From assembly GCA_023398855.1 (NCBI GenBank), contig JAEWRS010000087.1, forward strand, positions 1-6,198: a stretch of 6,198 bases of DNA, in the 5' to 3' direction. Positions 5,264-6,198 of this stretch are shown in pieces. Both the position numbers and the translations under genes were made by a program. The notes under the pieces were generated by a model. That model was not told where the DNA came from. It saw only the letters and a program-made list of their open reading frames with translations, and did not search any database. Source of the stretch: Bacillota bacterium (GTDB lineage Bacteria > Bacillota > Clostridia > Lachnospirales > Lachnospiraceae). How positions within the stretch are numbered: the stretch's first letter is position 1; every line of letters starts with the position of its first letter.

Positions 5264-6181
5264 CTATTCCTCCTGAAATTTTCCAACACCAGCCGGTGTA
5301 CATGATTTGCGGATACCAAATGATATCACAACTAAAGTAAACAGATAAGGAATCATCCTCATTAATTGATTGGGAATGCCACTGTCCTGAAACAGCATCT
5401 GCAGAGAGTCAAAGAAACCGAAAAACATACTTCCCAGCAATGCCCCCAAGGGACTGTAACGGCCAAACGCATTGATAACAACGGCAATGTAGCCTCGTCC
5501 GGCTGTCATTCCTTCAACAAACAGATCCAACTGCCCTATTGACAGATAAGCACCTCCCATGCCGCATAAAATACCGCATACCAGCACGCCAAAATATTTA
5601 TATCCCACCACATTGATCCCCACGGTACTGGCTGCCTGTGGATTTTCTCCCACCATCCTCATGCGGAGACCCCGGGTGGTGCGAAACATAAAAAACCAAC
5701 CAGCCACAACAAATATAGAAGCAAGATAAAACAAAATATTCTGCTGGTTCAGGATTGCCCCAATCACCGGAATCTTATCCAGCAGTTCGATTTTTACAGG
5801 GGAAAAGGCACTGACTCTTGCAGAGCTGTTGCGCTGGTGCCAGATCATCTGCAGAATCAGCGGAGATATGGCCAGTCCCAGTAAATTAACACACATACCG
5901 CTGATGGTTGCATTGACACGGTAAGTGACATGCATCACAGCATGGAGCATTGCGATCATGCCTCCGGCAATAATTCCGCCCAAAAGTCCCAGCCAGGCAC
6001 TCCCTGTATAATAGGACACGATCACAGAAAACAAAGACCCTGAAATCATCATTCCTTCGCACCCTAAATCACTGACACCTGCCCTCATAGAAAACGACGC
6101 TCCTGCCGACGCCAGAACCATTGGAATTGACATTCTGATGGTTGACACAAACATCAGGAAAAACAAATTAGATCCTTCCAT
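5264..6181 (-). CDS. Nucleoside-type ABC transporter permease (NupQ/BmpC-like, BPD_transp_2 family)
   Basis: This membrane subunit probably belongs to a BMP-type nucleoside importer. The 305 residues are hydrophobic, with about eight predicted membrane segments (near 7-30, 44-58, 62-86, 92-113, 148-166, 195-215, 230-260 and 275-290). Family landmarks are TIRMSIPMVLAS (14-25), RAGVSDLGCEGMM (33-45), the cytoplasmic GENPQAASTVGIN (178-190), GMTAGRGYIAV (224-234) and a short polar tail with TPAGVGK (295-301). The phosphorylase gene just downstream supports a nucleoside substrate. AAGGAGG (6191-6197) lies 9 bases before the ATG at 6181; a GTG at 6184, one codon earlier, is an equally spaced alternative. 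The start overlaps the probable stop of the preceding gene (TGATG), so the two are likely co-translated. Other permease classes of this family import sugars, but sequence flavour and context favour nucleosides. Confidence 0.9.
   Translation of the reverse strand: MEGSNLFFLMFVSTIRMSIPMVLASAGASFSMRAGVSDLGCEGMMISGSLFSVIVSYYTGSAWLGLLGGIIAGGMIAMLHAVMHVTYRVNATISGMCVNLLGLAISPLILQMIWHQRNSSARVSAFSPVKIELLDKIPVIGAILNQQNILFYLASIFVVAGWFFMFRTTRGLRMRMVGENPQAASTVGINVVGYKYFGVLVCGILCGMGGAYLSIGQLDLFVEGMTAGRGYIAVVINAFGRYSPLGALLGSMFFGFFDSLQMLFQDSGIPNQLMRMIPYLFTLVVISFGIRKSCTPAGVGKFQEE
5269..5274 (-). promoter_or_regulatory. Ribosome binding site that fixes the phosphorylase start
   Basis: AGGAGG on the minus strand lies within the last codons of the permease gene, 10 bases before the ATG at 5258. 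The longer frame opening at 5303 shows no such site and would overlap the permease by 40 bases. Confidence 0.85.
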
Positions 6182-6198
6182 CACATCATGCCTCCTTC
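6181..6198 (-). CDS. Probable last codons of the preceding operon gene (partial)
   Basis: On the minus strand the right edge reads in one frame as Glu-Gly-Gly-Met-Met-stop, with TGA at 6183-6181 sharing one base with the ATG of the permease gene. In Nup/Bmp operons the gene before this permease is normally the partner permease, so this is probably its 3' end. Only 18 bases are visible, and the frame is chosen from the TGATG junction, so the identity is inferred. Confidence 0.4.
   Translation of the reverse strand, partial: EGGMM
6191..6197 (-). promoter_or_regulatory. Ribosome binding site of the nucleoside permease
   Basis: AAGGAGG on the minus strand lies 9 bases before the ATG at 6181 and 6 bases before the GTG at 6184, so it does not decide between them. 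The ATG at 6189 runs into a stop after two codons and cannot start this gene. Confidence 0.8.

Noticed and set aside
4713..5276. Several overlapping open frames on both strands within the phosphorylase gene
   Set aside because: They occupy other frames of a gene whose motifs align end to end with uridine phosphorylase.

Overview
The window looks like chromosomal DNA from a low-to-mid GC Gram-positive bacterium, most likely a Clostridia/Lachnospiraceae-type gut anaerobe. This is inferred from strong AGGAGG-type ribosome binding sites, consensus sigma-A promoters, intrinsic terminators and the gene families present (LplB-type sugar permease, LacI-family regulator, GldA, BMP/Nup-type nucleoside permease). 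No sequence search was possible, so the taxon is a guess.

Layout, left to right. (1) 1-542, minus strand: the N-terminal 180 residues of an LplB/UgpA-type carbohydrate ABC permease, running off the left edge. (2) 543-1058: an AT-rich intergenic stretch with a good minus-strand promoter (TTGATA-17-TATAAT), a cre-like or LacI-family-like dyad over the predicted transcription start, short direct repeats, and a perfect 19-bp hairpin that probably terminates the next gene. (3) 1059-2036, minus: a LacI-family regulator, with its start moved 27 bases inward to the codon that has a ribosome binding site. (4) 2037-2276: a divergent control region with a promoter in each direction and a dyad over each -35 box. 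(5) 2277-3383, plus: glycerol dehydrogenase (gldA) behind a perfect consensus promoter. (6) 3397-3441: a strong bidirectional terminator. (7) 3458-6198, minus: a tightly packed operon, read from right to left, of the last codons of an unseen gene, a nucleoside-type ABC permease, a uridine-phosphorylase-family enzyme and a D-2-hydroxyacid dehydrogenase.

How the genes may work together. The LacI-type regulator sits between a sugar importer transcribed away from its 3' side and a divergent gldA, so it is a natural candidate to control gldA, the importer or both. The right-hand operon appears to import nucleosides (unseen upstream genes probably supply the other permease, ATPase and binding lipoprotein) and to cleave them by phosphorolysis. 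The hydroxyacid dehydrogenase at its end is the least expected member and has no obvious role in nucleoside salvage.

No phage, IS element, CRISPR array, tRNA, rRNA or toxin-antitoxin module is visible. I found no convincing undescribed system. The points most worth checking are the regulatory dyads and the dehydrogenase in the nucleoside operon.
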